DNA of 64,000 nt from Perca fluviatilis (lineage: Eukaryota; Chordata; Actinopteri; Perciformes; Percidae), in NCBI RefSeq assembly GCF_010015445.1, contig NC_053116.1:27347637-27411636 (forward strand), in the 5' to 3' direction. Below, one piece after another: positions 62,001 through 64,000 of the stretch. The notes beneath the pieces are model-generated. The model ran no database searches and was not told the DNA's origin. It saw only the letters and a program-made list of their open reading frames with translations. Position numbers and translations under genes: made by a program. How positions within the stretch are numbered: the first letter of the stretch is position 1; each line of letters opens with the position of its first letter.

Positions 62001-63767
62001 GTCCCTTGCCATACCATCTCCCACTGCCCATTGCTGTATTGGTAAACTATTCCTTGGTCAGTGCAAACCACAAACTTACTCTGACTCCAACTGGCATTTG
62101 TATCCCCTGCTATACAAACAACTTTAGGCAAGCCTTGACCAGGAAATTTCAGGTCAGTTAGCTTCTCTGTAACTTCTTCCTGCATTCCCTCCTTCCCCTC
62201 CTCGCTCGCTTCCACCCTCCACAACCTCACCCCTCCATCTGCCCCCCCTGTAGCCACCCATCTCTCTTCATCTCCTGTTCCCTCACTGACTGCGAGTGCA
62301 CGGACCCCCCCTGCTCGGTGTCCCTTTAACGTCCGAACCACCTTGCCACCTCCAGCCCAGTCCCAGACTAAACACGCTCCGTCTTCACCAGCACTGAACA
62401 CTTTCCCTGGGGAGAGACGCACCGAGAATACCCTAGCCTGGTGTCCATATAGGACCCTTAAACAAGCTGGGTTCAGGTCCCCACATTTCCCCCCAGGGCC
62501 CCCTAAAGCACCAACACCCCAAACCCTTACACTGCGGTCATCAGAGGCTGAAGCCAGCCATCCTCTCTCCTGAAGGTAAGAGATGCTGAAAATGACACCG
62601 CTGTGGCCCAGCAGACGTCTCTCAACTGGAGCTTTGTGCTCAGAACCACTACTTTTGTCTTCTCCTCCCCCAGGCTTCCAGAGAACCAGTTGGTTAAAAA
62701 CAGTCCCTCCTACCAAGATGGTATCTGCCCAGGAATCATGTACCAAAAGGAGGGCAGAGTACAGCAGACACCCCTCCAGACAGGAGCGCCGAACAAGGGT
62801 ATTTCCTGTAATGAGGTCGAGGAGAAGAGCACTATTGTGGGCAACAGCCACACAGAGCAGTGAGTGTTTGTCTCCAGAGAGCCAGCGGACATCCAGAGCC
62901 CAGTCCTGTAGCTCCATGAGGGGACCCAGAATCTCCAAGTCCAGATGCTCTACATCCTGGAAATCCACATGGAGCCTCACCAGCCTCACAGCCTTGCCTC
63001 CAAACACAGCTAGGTCATAGAACTTAGGCTCCGAGGTGGAGCTCAGTTCTGGGGATTGACACAAAAAGAGGGTATTATGTGAATTTATGAGAGTGAATAA
63101 ATAAAAAAAAAATCACCACCAAAAACTAAGACTTATCTGTCCATCTGATTTCACTCAAACCGGCTAGTTAAGGTTTTATACATCCCAGCAGAAGTGAAGA
63201 AATAAAACAACCTCCCTGAATGCAACAGAATAAAACTAACAAAGACAACAGTGAAAACAAACATCTGCTCGTGCTAACCATCTTCCTTCTTCCCACATGT
63301 TCCTGTGGCAGAGCTCTGTGCTGGGACAGCTGTCAGACTTCTCGGTCTTATCCCGTGGATTCTGTCACGTTGGAGCACACTCAGTGAGGCACGGGCTTTA
63401 GGGCGAGGTTGGAGACCGTACACCGTCAAGACTGGACCCTCACCTGGAAAGGACAACAGAAGATGTTGTTCCATGTGTTGTGTGATCCTTCTGTTCAGTC
63501 TTCTTTCAAAATAAGCAAGAAGAAAAGTGACACATTCCCCATAGTAAAACGTAAACATATGACCATCTATGCATATAATAATAATAATAATAATAATAAT
63601 GCAGATAGTCCGGAAAATCTGATTTTTTTTTTTCAAATCCTTTTTGTGCATCACTAGAAATTTCTGTTCTATATTGGCTCCCAACACTGTTTCCTACCTG
63701 TCAGTAGAAATGCATCCTGAAGGAACTCCAGAGCTGTAACTGGAGCTACAAAGGCTGCTGTCTCCAT
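57955..63767 (-). CDS. wdr6: WD repeat-containing protein 6, tRNA methylation cofactor
   Basis: Six exons join in phase to 1434 residues: 63767-63698, 63443-63279, 63048-60195, 59863-59786, 59436-59320, 58975-57955. In mammals WDR6 (yeast Trm734/Rtt10) binds FTSJ1 and enables 2'-O-methylation of wobble base 34 of certain tRNAs in the cytoplasm. Family-specific stretches are HSGVIFSISYLQERGWLASA, DDRSVRVW, GEDGACLVW, VCGDRRGSLLLF, HGKQGVTSV, PCGGGHRSWSLW, HRLDKQWERRRNRHKTVKMD and AATDGKIAVWDLT. Many WD40 blades with closing W residues are visible. It is longer than the human protein (about 1120 residues). The extra length is acidic, low-complexity sequence near residues 540-580, 660-710 and 1270-1400. 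The exon 3 donor is GC rather than GT. The polypyrimidine tract before exon 6 is a (CT)n microsatellite. Identity is firm; the length beyond human rests on memory. Confidence 0.95.
58979..59048. repeat. (GA)n forming the wdr6 exon 6 polypyrimidine tract
   Basis: About 35 GA units. On the transcribed sense they are CT and run directly into CAG at the exon 6 acceptor (58976-58978). Confidence 0.97.
63577..63600. repeat. (AAT)n microsatellite
   Basis: Eight AAT units in intron 1 of wdr6. Confidence 0.9.
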
Positions 63768-64000
63768 CTCTTAATGGTTAATAACACGTTATCATTAGTG
63801 CCTGAAAAATATAAAGTGACAACACACACTTGTTAAAGACGGTAGAGTGAGAAAAGACGGGAAACAGGTAGCATGGTTGACTGGCATCTAAATATTAAAA
63901 CGTAAAAAGCTGAGAACCCTCTGTTAGCAAAACAAGCTAACAGCAGGAGCACTTTGTTATTTGGTGTGTACGAATCAAGAAAAGTAACTTTGCTGGGGCA
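63768..64000. other. Upstream region of wdr6
   Basis: Presumed 5' UTR and promoter side. The start codon at 63765-63767 follows AAGAG. I see no TATA box. Confidence 0.4.

Overview
The window looks like a ray-finned fish genome, probably a spiny-rayed (percomorph) teleost. The genes have many short exons. Long CA/TG, AT and GA microsatellites are abundant, and Tc1, hAT, Harbinger, DIRS, LINE and tRNA-derived SINE elements sit in the introns. No organism-specific marker is visible, so the species is not assigned. The protein-coding genes recognised all lie on the minus strand, so transcription runs from high to low coordinates. Exon coordinates were worked out by hand from splice sites, reading phase and similarity to known families.

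From right to left: (1) a complete six-exon wdr6 gene (63767 to 57955), whose product is the WD40 partner of the FTSJ1 tRNA 2'-O-methyltransferase. Its third intron is of the GC-AG type. (2) An unrecognised proline/serine-rich gene, of which the last three coding exons are visible (54349 to 49646), with an apparent one-base frame break in a G6/C6 run. (3) A complete 18-exon SLC26A6-like anion exchanger (48509 to 34922, about 665 residues). (4) A second tandem SLC26A6 gene, of which 15 exons are visible (22092 to 276, 587 residues). The rest of its STAS domain lies beyond the left edge. The two transporters share eleven consecutive internal exons (3, then 5 to 13 by identical lengths, plus 2), so they are a tandem duplicate. 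They differ in the second extracellular loop and in the variable insertion of the STAS domain.

The 12.7 kb between the two transporters (22.1 to 34.9 kb) holds no recognisable host protein gene. It has two intact initiator-methionine tRNA genes on the plus strand (28587 and 31260), each downstream of a decayed tRNA-Arg(CCT)-like sequence. A third copy at 25.25 kb has the opposite state of decay. It also holds a hAT element, a Harbinger element and a decayed multicopy fish gene of unknown function.

The 8.3 kb intron at the left end holds two Tc1 elements, a 1.7 kb foldback element and a hAT element. Other introns hold an L1 fragment with target-site duplications, an L2-like LINE end, a DIRS-like retroelement, SINEs, and two copies of a 0.65 kb direct repeat.

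The two transporters are expected to work as plasma-membrane exchangers of chloride, bicarbonate, oxalate or sulfate in epithelia. Nothing in the window links them functionally to wdr6. No operon-like or defence-type system is present. The most unusual features are the CA/TG repeats next to at least seven splice sites of the upstream transporter, the GC-AG intron of wdr6, the tRNA-pair copies, and the foldback element that carries a secretory-leader-like reading frame in both arms.
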